A stretch of DNA of 64,000 nt from Flavobacteriales bacterium (GTDB taxonomy: Bacteria > Bacteroidota > Bacteroidia > Flavobacteriales > Flavobacteriaceae). A program made the position numbers and the translations under genes. The stretch spans positions 1 through 64,000 of the forward strand of contig JAGXRF010000097.1 of assembly GCA_018335925.1 (NCBI GenBank), in the 5' to 3' direction. The notes beneath the pieces were generated by a model. The model was given only the letters and a program-made list of their open reading frames with translations, was not told the DNA's origin and made no database searches. Numbering within the stretch: position 1 is the stretch's first letter; every line of letters begins with the position of its first letter. This document shows positions 55,316-64,000 of this stretch, piece after piece.

Positions 55316-56319
55316 TAGAAAGAGTCACCTATTTACACCCTGAGTTTTTCTGGTTGTTCGGATTATTTCCATTATTGGTTGTATGGTACATTTGGAAATA
55401 CCACAAACAGCAAGCCTCCTTGCAAATGAGTAGTTTAAGCGGATTTCCGAAAGTAGGAAGTTTTAGAGCAAAACTAAAACCAATCTTATTTGTACTTAGG
55501 TTATTGGCATTAGCTGCAATGATAGTTGCTTTAGCCAGACCACGAACGGTAGACATTACCCAAAGAAATAAAACTACTTTAGGAATTGATATGGTGTTGG
55601 CCATTGATGTTTCGGGTAGTATGTTGGCTAAAGATTTAAAACCAAACCGTTTGGAAGCCTTAAAAAAAGTAGCCTCTGAGTTTGTGTACAATCGAATGAG
55701 CGATAGGATTGGTTTGGTAGTATATGCTGCCGAAGCATACACCAAAACTCCAGTAACTAGTGATAAAGCTATTGTATTAGAGGCCATCAAAAACACCAAA
55801 TACGATAACGTAATACAAGATGGCACCGGGATTGGTATGGGATTGGCAACTGCCATCAACCGTTTAAAAGATAGCGAAGCAAAAAGCAAAGTAGTAATTT
55901 TAATGACCGATGGCGTGAACAATGCCGGATTTATCGAGCCAGAAACTGCTGCAGATATTGCAAAAGAATATGGCATTAAAGTATACACCATAGGTATAGG
56001 AACCAATGGTTTGGCAGAATCTCCTTATGCATATGGTGCAAATGGCGAATTACTTTTTAGAAAAATGCCAGTAGAAATTGATGAAAAATTGATGCGTAGT
56101 ATTGCAAAAAAAACAGACGGACAATACTTTAGAGCAACCAGTAACCAATCGTTAAAAAGCATTTATGACGATATTGATTTACTGGAAAAAACAGAAATAG
56201 ACGAACAAAAGTTTTTTCATTATAACGAAAAATATCGACCTTGGCTTTGGTTGGCATTAGCATTTTTAGCTTTTGAAATGTTATTAAAAATCAGTGTTTT
56301 TAGAGGATTTATACACTAA
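55312..56319 (+). CDS. batA: BatA-type VWA domain membrane protein
   Basis: A protein of 335 residues. Two N-terminal helices are followed by a von Willebrand A domain with the MIDAS motif LAIDVSGSMLAKD, then YAAEAYTKTPVTSDKA and LMTDGVNNAGF, and a last helix near the C-terminus (LWLALAFLAFEMLLKI). Bat proteins were described in Bacteroides as aerotolerance factors that assemble in the inner membrane and periplasm. Their biochemical activity is still unclear. Confidence 0.92.
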   Translation: MIERVTYLHPEFFWLFGLFPLLVVWYIWKYHKQQASLQMSSLSGFPKVGSFRAKLKPILFVLRLLALAAMIVALARPRTVDITQRNKTTLGIDMVLAIDVSGSMLAKDLKPNRLEALKKVASEFVYNRMSDRIGLVVYAAEAYTKTPVTSDKAIVLEAIKNTKYDNVIQDGTGIGMGLATAINRLKDSEAKSKVVILMTDGVNNAGFIEPETAADIAKEYGIKVYTIGIGTNGLAESPYAYGANGELLFRKMPVEIDEKLMRSIAKKTDGQYFRATSNQSLKSIYDDIDLLEKTEIDEQKFFHYNEKYRPWLWLALAFLAFEMLLKISVFRGFIH

Positions 56320-56322
56320 AAG

Positions 56323-57369
56323 ATGTTTGAATTAGACGAACCAAAATACCTGCTTACTTTAGCATTGATTCCAATTTTTGGAGCACTTTTTTTTCTACAT
56401 ATTTGGTGGAAAAAGAAAGAGCAACAAAAATTTGCAACTGCTTTTTTGTTTGAAAAATTGGTTCCAAACTATTCCAACGGCAAAATTTGGATCAAATTTA
56501 CCCTTTGGATTTTAGCCATTGTATTTCTTGCTATTGCTTTGGTGAACCCGAAGATAGGAACCAAAATGGAAACGATAAAAAGAGAAGGAATTGATATTGT
56601 TTTTGCCATTGACGTTTCCAAGAGTATGCTGGCAGAGGATATTGCTCCTAATCGATTGGAAAAATCAAAGCAATTGGTTTCGCAAATTATGTCACAACTA
56701 CAAACCGATCGAATCGGTATGGTTGCGTATGCCGGAAGTGCTTTCCCTGTTTTGCCTCTTACTTCTGATTACAATGCAGCTCGAATGTTTTTGCAAAGCA
56801 TGAATCCAACCATGATTTCTACCCAAGGAACTTCAATAGACGAAGCCATTGAACAAAGTAGCAACTACTTTGACCAAGGCAATGCTACCAATAAATTAGT
56901 TGTTTTAATTTCAGATGGAGAAGACCATTCAGACAATGTAGAAACTGCTTTGGAAACTGCCTTAACAAAAAAAATTAAAATACTTACTATTGGAGTAGGT
57001 ACCGATAATGGAGGGCCTATTCCGGTAAAAGAAAAAGGGCAAAACATTGGTTTTATTCGTGATAAAAATGACGAAGTAGTTATCACCAAATTAAACCAAA
57101 GCATTTTAGAAAACATAGGTAACAAAACCAAAGGAGGCTATATCCTCGGAAACAATACCAAGGAAGTAGTAGAATATGTTACAAAAAAAATTGCAACCAT
57201 CGAAAAAACAGAAAGAGAAAGTACCCAAATGACCGATTTTCAGTCGCAATACCAATGGTTTTTAGCAATCGCGTTTTTTCTAATTTTAATAGATGTATTC
57301 TTATTGGAAAGAAAAACATCATTGCTTGCAAAATGGAATTTGTTCAACGATAAACCCGTAAAAAGATGA
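56323..57369 (+). CDS. batB: BatB-type VWA domain membrane protein
   Basis: A protein of 348 residues, paralogous to batA. The MIDAS is present (FAIDVSKSMLAED; LPLTSDYNAARM; LISDGEDHSDN). Helices at the N-terminus and near FLAIAFFLILIDVFLLER place it in the inner membrane. It begins 3 nt after batA and overlaps batC by 4 nt (ATGA), so the three are coupled. Confidence 0.92.
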   Translation: MFELDEPKYLLTLALIPIFGALFFLHIWWKKKEQQKFATAFLFEKLVPNYSNGKIWIKFTLWILAIVFLAIALVNPKIGTKMETIKREGIDIVFAIDVSKSMLAEDIAPNRLEKSKQLVSQIMSQLQTDRIGMVAYAGSAFPVLPLTSDYNAARMFLQSMNPTMISTQGTSIDEAIEQSSNYFDQGNATNKLVVLISDGEDHSDNVETALETALTKKIKILTIGVGTDNGGPIPVKEKGQNIGFIRDKNDEVVITKLNQSILENIGNKTKGGYILGNNTKEVVEYVTKKIATIEKTERESTQMTDFQSQYQWFLAIAFFLILIDVFLLERKTSLLAKWNLFNDKPVKR

Positions 57370-58091
57370 CACCAAAAGTAACTTGGATATTTTTACTGTT
57401 TGGTTATTTTTTGCTAGGGCAAGAAACCAAAAAAGTAGTAGATAAAAATTTGCCAAAGGCAAATAAATCTTATCAACAAAAAAAATATGCAGAAGCAGAA
57501 AAGAATTATAGAATATCATCCCATGTGGATGTGAATGGTGCTATCCCGGAATACAATATGGGAAATGCAATTTATCGTCAAAAATATCCAGCAGAATCGT
57601 TACAGAATTTTACTAAATCTTTACAAAAAGCCAAAACAAAAGAAGAAAAGCATCAAATTTACCATAATATGGGCAATGCCATGATGCAAATAAAAGACTA
57701 CCAAAATGCAGTAGAAGCATTTAAAAATGCTTTACGGAATAACCCGAATGACGAAGAAACAAGGTATAACTATGCTTTGGCAAAATTGTTCTTAAAAAAC
57801 AATCCTCCACCACCGCAAGACAACCAAAACCAAGACCAACAGAACGAACAAAACCAGCAAAATCAACAGAATAAAGACAATAAATCCGACCAAAATAAAG
57901 AGCAAGACAAACAAGACAAAGGGGATAACGATCAAAATAAAAATGACTCCCCAAACCCAAAACAAGACCAACAAAAACAACAATTGGAAAACTTGTTAGA
58001 GGCAGTAAATAACGAAGAAAAGAAAACCCAGGAAAAAGTAAATGCCAAAAAAGCCCAAGGCAGGGTAATAAAGCAAGAAAAAGAATGGTAA
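57366..58091 (+). CDS. batC: BatC-type TPR protein with Gln/Asn/Asp/Lys-rich tail
   Basis: A protein of 241 residues. A signal peptide is followed by three to four TPR motifs (about 30-135, IYHNMGNAMMQIKDYQNAVE), then PPPPQDNQNQDQQNEQ and about 60 more low-complexity residues rich in Gln, Asn, Asp and Lys. Bat TPR proteins are thought to bridge BatA/BatB with periplasmic partners. The disordered tail may be a flexible tether. Confidence 0.9.
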   Translation: MTPKVTWIFLLFGYFLLGQETKKVVDKNLPKANKSYQQKKYAEAEKNYRISSHVDVNGAIPEYNMGNAIYRQKYPAESLQNFTKSLQKAKTKEEKHQIYHNMGNAMMQIKDYQNAVEAFKNALRNNPNDEETRYNYALAKLFLKNNPPPPQDNQNQDQQNEQNQQNQQNKDNKSDQNKEQDKQDKGDNDQNKNDSPNPKQDQQKQQLENLLEAVNNEEKKTQEKVNAKKAQGRVIKQEKEW

Positions 58092-58160
58092 AATTTAGCA
58101 AAGTCTTAGCAGGACACCACAAAAAATATGTGTAACATTGCAACCCAATTTTAAAATTAA

Positions 58161-59951
58161 ATGACTGCATTTCATTACTTTACATACAAGATAAAATCAA
58201 CACCTGTTTGGTGCATTATCTTGTTTTTGGCAGGAATGAATTTGCTATTTGCACAAGCACAATTGGAAGCAAAAGTCAGCAAAACTAGCTTGCCTTTTAA
58301 TGACAAATTACGCATCGACTTTGAAATGAACTTTGATGGAGATCACTTTGAAGCTCCAAATTTTGAAGGGTTTAAAGTTTACAGTGGCCCAAGCCAAACG
58401 GTAAGCCAATCATGGATTAATGGCAAAGGTAGTTTCAAAAAAATCTACTCCTATATTTTAGCACCAACCCGCAAAGGAAAAATTACCATCAAATCGGCAA
58501 GTGTCGATTACAACGGTCAAACGTTTAAAAGTAACCCAATTACCATTGAAGTTACCAACGAAGTAGAAAGACCTAGAGATCCAAACGATTTTCAAATTGA
58601 CTTAAATGACGAGTTGCAATTAGTTGCAGAAGTTTCTAACACTTCTCCATATTTAAACCAGCCTATCACAGTGGTTTACAAATTGTATTTTGGGTACAAT
58701 ATTCAAATTGAAAATTGGAGAGAATTAGACAAACCAAAATACCCAAACTTTTGGAGTCAGCATATCGATATCAAGCAACTGCAAGCTGAAGAAGGAACTT
58801 ATCAAGGCAAAAGAACTCGATACGTAGTATTGCGTAAAACCATTTTATATCCTCAAAAAGATGGATCGCTAGAGATTGAACCATTAACCTTAGAATTTGA
58901 TGTGTTGGTTCCGACCAATAAAAGGGATTTTTGGGGCAGAGTATTGCTAGAAAGAGATACCAAAAAAGTCACCACTGGCAAACGAAATATTTCCGTAAAA
59001 TCACTTCCTAACAGTGCTCCTATTGAATTTGATGGTGCTGTAGGAAATTTACAGTTTTTAACTGAAATCACTAAAAAAGATGTCCAAACAGGAGAATCGT
59101 TGGAATTAATAGTAAAAGCAAAAGGCAATGGGAATTTAAAACTTTTCAAGTTACCAAAATTAAAAGTGCCAAATGCCATTGAAATGTATGATCCGGTGTT
59201 TCAAGAAAAAGTGGAAACTACCTTACAGGGAATGCAAGGAGAAATTTTAGACAGATACACTTTGGTGCCAACTTCTTCAGGAAATTTTGTGATTCAACCT
59301 TTGACATTTGTGTATTTTGATTTGGCAAGCAAATCCTACAAAACCATCACGAGTCAACCTATAGAAATAAAAGTCACCCAAGGAAGTGGAACTATAGCAG
59401 CTGTATCCAACAACCAAAGCAAGCAACCTGTAGTAACTTCTGAACAATTTAGATTTATCCATACCGCAACCAAACTAACCCCAACCAACCAACCTGAATT
59501 TATAGATTCTTGGAAGTTTTATAGTGCTTTGGTTGGCCCGTTTTTACTGATTCCTCTTTTCCTCTTCATCCGTAAAAGAAAAGAAAACTTGGCAGCAGAT
59601 GTGGTGGGTAATCGTAGAAGAGAAAAAGAAAGATTGGCTAAAAAATATTTGTCGGAAGCACAAAAATCGATGCAAAACACTTCGATGTTTTATGAAGCAT
59701 TGGAAAGAAGTTTACACAACTTTTTAAAAGCAAAACTAAAAGTAGAAACTACCGACTTAAGCAAGGCCAATTTGGAACTTTTGTTGCAAGAAAGACAAGT
59801 ACTAGCAGAAACCCAACAAAGTTTCTTTCAATTGATGCAAAACTGTGAAATGGCACGTTATGCTTCTTTCAGCAACAACGATGTGGCAAATGATTACCAA
59901 CAAGCGGTGCAATGTATTAGTAACATGGAAAAACAAATCAAATCATCATGA
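58161..59951 (+). CDS. batD: BatD family protein (oxygen tolerance)
   Basis: A protein of 596 residues. A signal-like N-terminus (IILFLAGMNLLFAQAQ) leads into tandem beta-sandwich domains that span most of the protein (LEAKVSKTSLPFNDKLRIDF; VVLRKTILYPQKDGSLEIEP), a single membrane helix at about 453-472 (PFLLIPLFLFIRKRKE) and a cytosolic helical tail. It fits the BatD layout of a large periplasmic domain. It is separated from batC by 69 nt and overlaps batE by 4 nt. Confidence 0.9.
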   Translation: MTAFHYFTYKIKSTPVWCIILFLAGMNLLFAQAQLEAKVSKTSLPFNDKLRIDFEMNFDGDHFEAPNFEGFKVYSGPSQTVSQSWINGKGSFKKIYSYILAPTRKGKITIKSASVDYNGQTFKSNPITIEVTNEVERPRDPNDFQIDLNDELQLVAEVSNTSPYLNQPITVVYKLYFGYNIQIENWRELDKPKYPNFWSQHIDIKQLQAEEGTYQGKRTRYVVLRKTILYPQKDGSLEIEPLTLEFDVLVPTNKRDFWGRVLLERDTKKVTTGKRNISVKSLPNSAPIEFDGAVGNLQFLTEITKKDVQTGESLELIVKAKGNGNLKLFKLPKLKVPNAIEMYDPVFQEKVETTLQGMQGEILDRYTLVPTSSGNFVIQPLTFVYFDLASKSYKTITSQPIEIKVTQGSGTIAAVSNNQSKQPVVTSEQFRFIHTATKLTPTNQPEFIDSWKFYSALVGPFLLIPLFLFIRKRKENLAADVVGNRRREKERLAKKYLSEAQKSMQNTSMFYEALERSLHNFLKAKLKVETTDLSKANLELLLQERQVLAETQQSFFQLMQNCEMARYASFSNNDVANDYQQAVQCISNMEKQIKSS

Positions 59952-60700
59952 GAAAGTTTTGGTTACTATTTGGTTTTATTATACTTGCTGGAAATTTATT
60001 GCTAGCTAAAGATGTTTTTCAGAAAGGAAATGATGCCTACCAAAAAGGGCAATTTGAGCAAGCCATTTTGTATTACGAAGGCATTTTAAAAGATAAAAAA
60101 CACTCTTGCGATTTGTACTTTAATTTGGCTAATAGCTATTATAAAATTGGTAAAATTGGTCCTGCTATTTTTTATTACGAAAAAGCTTTATTGTTGAGTC
60201 CAAATGACAAAGACATTCAAAACAACCTAAAAATTGCCAACCAAAAAACCATTGATGAACTTCCGGGATTTACTTCTGTAGGAATAGATAAAATAATTGC
60301 TGCATTTACTTCGCGATTTCACCACAACACTTGGGGTTATTTTGCAATTATCTGGAGTTTTTTGTTTGTCTTAGGCTTTTTCCTATATCAATGGAGTACA
60401 AACTCTTGGTTTAAAAGAATCTTTTTTGGCAGCATGTTTGTTTCCGGATTTGGAATATTAAGTTGTATTGGTATTGGCCAATGGGAAAAAAATCGGATTC
60501 AATCCGAAACATTTGCCATTGTTTTTAGTGCATCTTTAGACGTGAAAAACGAACCTAATGGCTCTGCCAACAAAGCATTTGAATTGCACGAAGGCAGTAA
60601 AATTAAATTACTGGAAAGCATGGATGGTTGGCACAAAATTGCAGCTTCTGAAGACATGATTGGCTGGGTTCCTGAAGGAAGTGTAAAAGCAATCAAATAA
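59948..60700 (+). CDS. batE: BatE-type TPR protein with SH3-like domain
   Basis: A protein of 250 residues. A signal peptide and TPR motifs (GNDAYQKGQFEQAILYYEG; YFNLANSYYKIGKIGPAIFY) are followed by two membrane helices (about 130-175) and a C-terminal bacterial SH3-like domain (EGSKIKLLESMDGWHKIAAS; GWVPEGSVKAI). Last gene of the Bat operon. The SH3 part probably faces the periplasm and could bind peptidoglycan. Confidence 0.88.
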   Translation: MRKFWLLFGFIILAGNLLLAKDVFQKGNDAYQKGQFEQAILYYEGILKDKKHSCDLYFNLANSYYKIGKIGPAIFYYEKALLLSPNDKDIQNNLKIANQKTIDELPGFTSVGIDKIIAAFTSRFHHNTWGYFAIIWSFLFVLGFFLYQWSTNSWFKRIFFGSMFVSGFGILSCIGIGQWEKNRIQSETFAIVFSASLDVKNEPNGSANKAFELHEGSKIKLLESMDGWHKIAASEDMIGWVPEGSVKAIK

Positions 60701-60812
60701 TTTAGGGTTTGGCCAGTTTTAGGAAATTCTTATCGTTGTTTTCTTGCCTATCTAAAGTTTTTTAAATTCATTTGTTACACTAAACTTAGTGTTGTTTAAC
60801 TACTTACTTTTC

Positions 60813-61577
60813 ATGAAAATTATTTCCTATAACGTAAACGGCATTCGTGCTGCCATCACCAAAGGCTTTTTAGACTGGTTACAAGCAGCTAACCCGGATG
60901 TGATATGTTTACAAGAAATCAAAGCTACTGAGGATCAAATTCCAACCGAAGCTATTGCAGCAGCTGGTTACCCATATCAATACTATTTTTCAGCAGAGAA
61001 AAAAGGGTATAGTGGTGTAGCTATTTTAAGCAAAACAAAACCAAAAAATGTGGTGTACGGAACTGGAATTGCCTACATGGATGCCGAAGGTAGAAATGTG
61101 AGAGCTGATTTTGATGGGGTTTCTGTAATGAGTTTGTATTTACCATCCGGAACTAACATAGAGCGATTATCGCATAAATTTCAGTACATGGATGACTTTC
61201 AATCATATATAAACCAATTAAAAAAAGAAATTCCTAATTTGGTAATTGGTGGAGATTATAACATATGTCACCAAGCCATCGACATACACGACCCGATTAG
61301 AAACGCTACTGTATCGGGATTTTTACCAGAAGAAAGAGAATGGTTAGATGGATTTATAAAGTCTGGATTCATCGATAGTTTCCGATTTTTAAATAAAAAA
61401 CCTCATCAGTATAGCTGGTGGAGTTATCGTGCCAATGCAAGAAACAACAACAAAGGTTGGAGAATTGATTATCATTTGGTAACCGAAAATTTAAAAGAAA
61501 AAATATCTCGAGCATATATCTTGCCAGAAGCAAAACATTCTGACCACTGCCCTATTGTAGTGGAATTAGCTATATAA
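60813..61577 (+). CDS. xth: Exodeoxyribonuclease III / AP endonuclease
   Basis: A protein of 254 residues of the EEP fold: ISYNVNGIRAAITKGFLDWL at the start, the metal Glu in ICLQEIKATEDQ, VIGGDYNICHQAIDIHDP, and the final WRIDYHLV and HSDHCPIVVEL motifs. It incises abasic sites in base-excision repair. It has no signal peptide. The ATG at 60813 is used because the frame upstream is a non-conserved leader. Next gene after 1 nt. Confidence 0.94.
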   Translation: MKIISYNVNGIRAAITKGFLDWLQAANPDVICLQEIKATEDQIPTEAIAAAGYPYQYYFSAEKKGYSGVAILSKTKPKNVVYGTGIAYMDAEGRNVRADFDGVSVMSLYLPSGTNIERLSHKFQYMDDFQSYINQLKKEIPNLVIGGDYNICHQAIDIHDPIRNATVSGFLPEEREWLDGFIKSGFIDSFRFLNKKPHQYSWWSYRANARNNNKGWRIDYHLVTENLKEKISRAYILPEAKHSDHCPIVVELAI

Positions 61578-61578
61578 A

Positions 61579-62004
61579 ATGAAGAAAGAAAAGCAACTTA
61601 GATACGACTTGGCTTATTTAAAAATGGCTGCTGAATGGGGAAAACTCTCCTATTGTGAACGAAAAAAAGTAGGAGCCATCATAGTCAAAGACCGCATGAT
61701 TATTTCTGATGGTTATAATGGTACTCCTACAGGTTTTGAAAATGCCTGTGAAGATGAAGAACATTACACCAAATGGTATGTGTTGCATGCCGAAGCCAAT
61801 GCCATTTTAAAAGTTGCCGCCTCAACACAATCTTGTAAAGATGCCACATTGTATATTACTTTATCTCCATGTAAAGAGTGTAGCAAATTAATTCATCAAG
61901 CAGGAATTGTTCGGGTGGTGTATGCCGAAAAATACAAAGATACTAGTGGCATAGATTTTTTAGAAAAAGCAGGAGTGGAAGTAGAGTACTTAAGTATAGG
62001 TTAA
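61579..62004 (+). CDS. Deoxycytidylate deaminase family protein
   Basis: A protein of 141 residues. Zinc site: His-Ala-Glu in LHAEANAIL and Pro-Cys-x-x-Cys in LSPCKECSKL. It carries the family insertion GYNGTPTGFENACEDEE. It converts dCMP to dUMP for dTTP synthesis. It lies between exonuclease III and the S41 peptidase, all closely spaced in one operon. Confidence 0.9.
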   Translation: MKKEKQLRYDLAYLKMAAEWGKLSYCERKKVGAIIVKDRMIISDGYNGTPTGFENACEDEEHYTKWYVLHAEANAILKVAASTQSCKDATLYITLSPCKECSKLIHQAGIVRVVYAEKYKDTSGIDFLEKAGVEVEYLSIG

Positions 62005-62019
62005 GAACAACTGATTTTG

Positions 62020-63615
62020 ATGAAATCTTTTTTTAAACTTTATTGGCCATTGGCAATTTTCGGAGCTCTTGCTTTAGGAATTTTACTTGGATTACAATTA
62101 AATATGAATTCCAACCCACTGGGTCAAAGTAAAACTACCCCTAAAAATAAGCTCAATAAATTGTTGGATTTTATTGAAAGAGAATATGTGGACTCTGTAA
62201 ATACCGATTCTATTGTGGATGTTGCCGTAAGTGAAATATTAGAAAAGCTTGATCCACATTCTGTATACATTTCCAAAAGTGAAATTGCTCAAGTAAACGA
62301 ATCTATGAAAGGCAATTTTGTGGGAATAGGAGTGCAGTTTTATCGTTTAAAAGATACGGTAACTGTTACTAAAATAATCCCTGGTGGACCAAGTGAAGCA
62401 AAAGGAATCATGGCAGGTGATAGAATTTTAAGTGCCAATGGCAAGAATTTGTTTGGAAACAAAATTACCAACCAAGATATTTACAACGAATTAAGAGGAA
62501 AAGAAGGTACTTCGGTAACTTTAAAACTATTTAGAAAAAAAGAAAACAAAACCTTTCAAGTAAAAATTAATAGAGGCATTGTACCGTTAAAAAGTGTAGA
62601 AGTAGCCTTAGAAATAACTCCAAAAATTGGCTATATCAAGGTCAGTAGATTTTCTGAAAGTACTTATGAAGAATTTCAAAAAGCATTGGTACAACTTACC
62701 AAAACACCAAAAGAAAGCATTGTAATTGATTTAAGAGACAATACCGGTGGATATATGGATAAAGCCATCAAAATGGTGGATGAGTTTTTACCTGAAGGTG
62801 ACTTGATTGTATCCACTAAAACTAAAAATGGTATTGTTGAAAAAAGTATGGCAACCTCAAAGGGTTTATTTGAAAAAGGAAAAGTGGTTGTTTTAATAAA
62901 CGAGAATTCTGCTTCTGCTAGTGAAATTTTTGCAGGTGCTATTCAGGACAACGATCGAGGGGTGATTATAGGGAGACGTTCGTTTGGAAAAGGTTTGGTA
63001 CAACGTGATATGGAGATGGGAGATGGAAGCGTGGTTAGATTAACCATTGCAAAATATTACACCCCTTCAGGAAGATCCATTCAAAAGCCTTACAATTCCA
63101 TAAACACCGAAGCTTATTTTAACGATTTTCAAGAACGATTTCAGAATGGTGAATTATACGAAAAAGATGCAATTGCAATAGCAGATAGTTTGAAATTTAA
63201 AACCAAAAAAGGGAAAATTGTATATGGAGGTGGAGGCATTGTGCCAGATATTTTTGTTGGATTAGACAAAAACATCAGTACTCATAGTTTTTGGATGCTA
63301 GAACACCAAAGCTTTTTTGAGCATTTGACATTTTACATTTATGAAAAACACACAATTACATTAGATGGTGTTACTTATCAAAATTTAACCTCATTATTAA
63401 AATCGAACAATTACTTTATAGGCGAGGTAAAAAACTATTTAAACGAACAAGGAATAGACCCTAAGGTAATATTAGAATCAGATTTATGGAAAATAAGCTT
63501 AAAAAAAGCAATGGTAAAGCAATTATTTGACGACAAAATATATTACCAACATGAATCTAAAACCGACTCTATGATTCAAGCTGCTATCTTTTGGATTAGT
63601 AACAGTAAGAAGTAA
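62020..63615 (+). CDS. S41 family C-terminal processing peptidase
   Basis: A protein of 531 residues. A single N-terminal membrane segment or signal anchor, then a PDZ domain (about 75-170, VGIGVQFYRLKDTVTVTKII; GGPSEAKGIMAGDRILSANG) and the S41 catalytic core with Ser in ENSASASEIFAGA (about 297) and Lys in RRSFGKGLVQRDM (about 323). It cleaves peptide bonds in the periplasm, often in protein quality control. A C-terminal extension of about 150 residues follows the core. A terminator hairpin overlaps its stop. Confidence 0.93.
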   Translation: MKSFFKLYWPLAIFGALALGILLGLQLNMNSNPLGQSKTTPKNKLNKLLDFIEREYVDSVNTDSIVDVAVSEILEKLDPHSVYISKSEIAQVNESMKGNFVGIGVQFYRLKDTVTVTKIIPGGPSEAKGIMAGDRILSANGKNLFGNKITNQDIYNELRGKEGTSVTLKLFRKKENKTFQVKINRGIVPLKSVEVALEITPKIGYIKVSRFSESTYEEFQKALVQLTKTPKESIVIDLRDNTGGYMDKAIKMVDEFLPEGDLIVSTKTKNGIVEKSMATSKGLFEKGKVVVLINENSASASEIFAGAIQDNDRGVIIGRRSFGKGLVQRDMEMGDGSVVRLTIAKYYTPSGRSIQKPYNSINTEAYFNDFQERFQNGELYEKDAIAIADSLKFKTKKGKIVYGGGGIVPDIFVGLDKNISTHSFWMLEHQSFFEHLTFYIYEKHTITLDGVTYQNLTSLLKSNNYFIGEVKNYLNEQGIDPKVILESDLWKISLKKAMVKQLFDDKIYYQHESKTDSMIQAAIFWISNSKK

Positions 63616-63641
63616 AAAAGGGATTTAATAAATCCCTTTTT
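63615..63641. terminator. Bidirectional terminator over two stop codons
   Basis: Arms 63615-63626 and 63630-63641 pair over 12 bp with a 3-nt loop (AAAAAGGGATTT/AAATCCCTTTTT). The left end touches the S41 peptidase stop (63613-63615) and the right arm covers the end of the convergent gene (stop 63625-63627). Confidence 0.88.
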
Positions 63642-64000
63642 CTTTGCCTATTTCACTTAAAAGCTTCAAATCTTCTTTATCAGAAACTTCTAACATTTCC
63701 ATCATTTTTTGAATTCTTCTTTGAATAGCAGGAATGGATAATTTAATGTGGTATTGTAAATCTACCAAAGCAATTCCTTTTGATAAATAGTATAAAATCT
63801 GTCTGTCAAAACCATCTAAATCTAAGTTTGCCCACTCATTTTGTTGCAAAATCTTAATGGTAGTAGTACTATAATAAATGTCACCACGTAGCATTTTATC
63901 AAAGCCAAAAATAAACTCCTTGTAATCTAAATCTTGTTTTACCACCAAGCCGTTAGGTTGTATATCTTTAATTACTTCATTTAATGTAATTAATTTTTGA
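63625..64000 (-). CDS. Response-regulator-like protein, C-terminal part (cut by window edge)
   Basis: 125 residues are seen and the frame remains open to base 64000, so the gene continues outside the window; the TTG at 63948 is internal. The C-terminal region (WANLDLDGFDRQILYYLSKG; VDLQYHIKLSIPAIQRRIQK) has a LuxR/GerE-like helix-turn-helix arrangement. The part before it (LNEVIKDIQPNGLVVKQDLD) looks like the end of a receiver domain. I infer a transcription regulator of a two-component system, but the sensor is not in view. Confidence 0.6.
   Translation of the reverse strand, partial: QKLITLNEVIKDIQPNGLVVKQDLDYKEFIFGFDKMLRGDIYYSTTTIKILQQNEWANLDLDGFDRQILYYLSKGIALVDLQYHIKLSIPAIQRRIQKMMEMLEVSDKEDLKLLSEIGKEKGIY

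Noticed and set aside
57721..58170. Minus-strand Leu/Val/Phe-rich frame of 149 residues
   Set aside because: It is the antisense of the Gln/Asn/Lys-rich tail of batC; the low-complexity codons keep the reverse frame open.

Overview
The window is chromosomal DNA from a member of the Flavobacteriia (Bacteroidota), most likely Flavobacteriaceae. The evidence is a low-GC, A-rich sequence; gliding-motility genes gldE and gldD in the mutY-ssb-gldE-gldD order; a secreted peptidase with a type IX secretion C-terminal sorting domain; an OlsF-type lipid acyltransferase fusion; an sdhC-sdhA-sdhB operon with a b558-type cytochrome; and Bacteroidota-style promoters (TTG, then 18-24 nt, then TAnnTTTG). I see no rRNA, tRNA, CRISPR array, integrase or intact insertion sequence. 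The genus cannot be fixed from this sequence.

Layout. (1) Positions 1-2760 are accessory DNA: long direct repeats with hairpins, a decayed Rhs/YD-repeat core interrupted by a perfect palindrome and a frameshift, an open Rhs C-terminal variable module, an overlapping small lipoprotein-like gene (candidate immunity protein), and repeated terminator-like tails. (2) 2763-11600 hold an ornithine/glycine-lipid acyltransferase, a ComF-type phosphoribosyltransferase, an Ig-like lipoprotein, an omega-amidase-type nitrilase, a small secreted protein, and glgA-glgC. (3) 11684-19124 hold a GH92 mannosidase plus endonuclease/phosphatase-fold pair and the succinate dehydrogenase operon. (4) 19307-31680 hold ChaN, an aminopeptidase P plus hydrolase pair, AddB-like and AddA-like recombination proteins separated by ompA and kbl, and superoxide dismutase. 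(5) 31740-31830 carry a candidate small RNA. (6) 31988-40758 are a mostly minus-strand run: TM2 protein, hydroxyacid dehydrogenase, MgtE, RsmA, DUF4286, a TPR protein, a DUF2490 protein, an exported carbonic anhydrase and SerS. (7) 40890-49409 hold the M1 peptidase, RNase G, a 30-residue basic ribosome-type protein, HU, then mutY-ssb-gldE-gldD and an ACT-like protein. (8) 49412-51553 hold an AlbA_2 protein and an aldo/keto reductase. (9) 51752-60700 are a complete MoxR/Bat aerotolerance-type locus of eight genes. (10) 60813-64000 hold exonuclease III, dCMP deaminase, an S41 peptidase and the 3' part of a response-regulator-like gene that runs off the window.

Most of the window is core metabolism and housekeeping. 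The parts most likely to hold something new are the Rhs cassette at the left edge, the candidate RNA after sodB, the GldD without a lipobox cysteine, and the two-part membrane protein inside the Bat operon.
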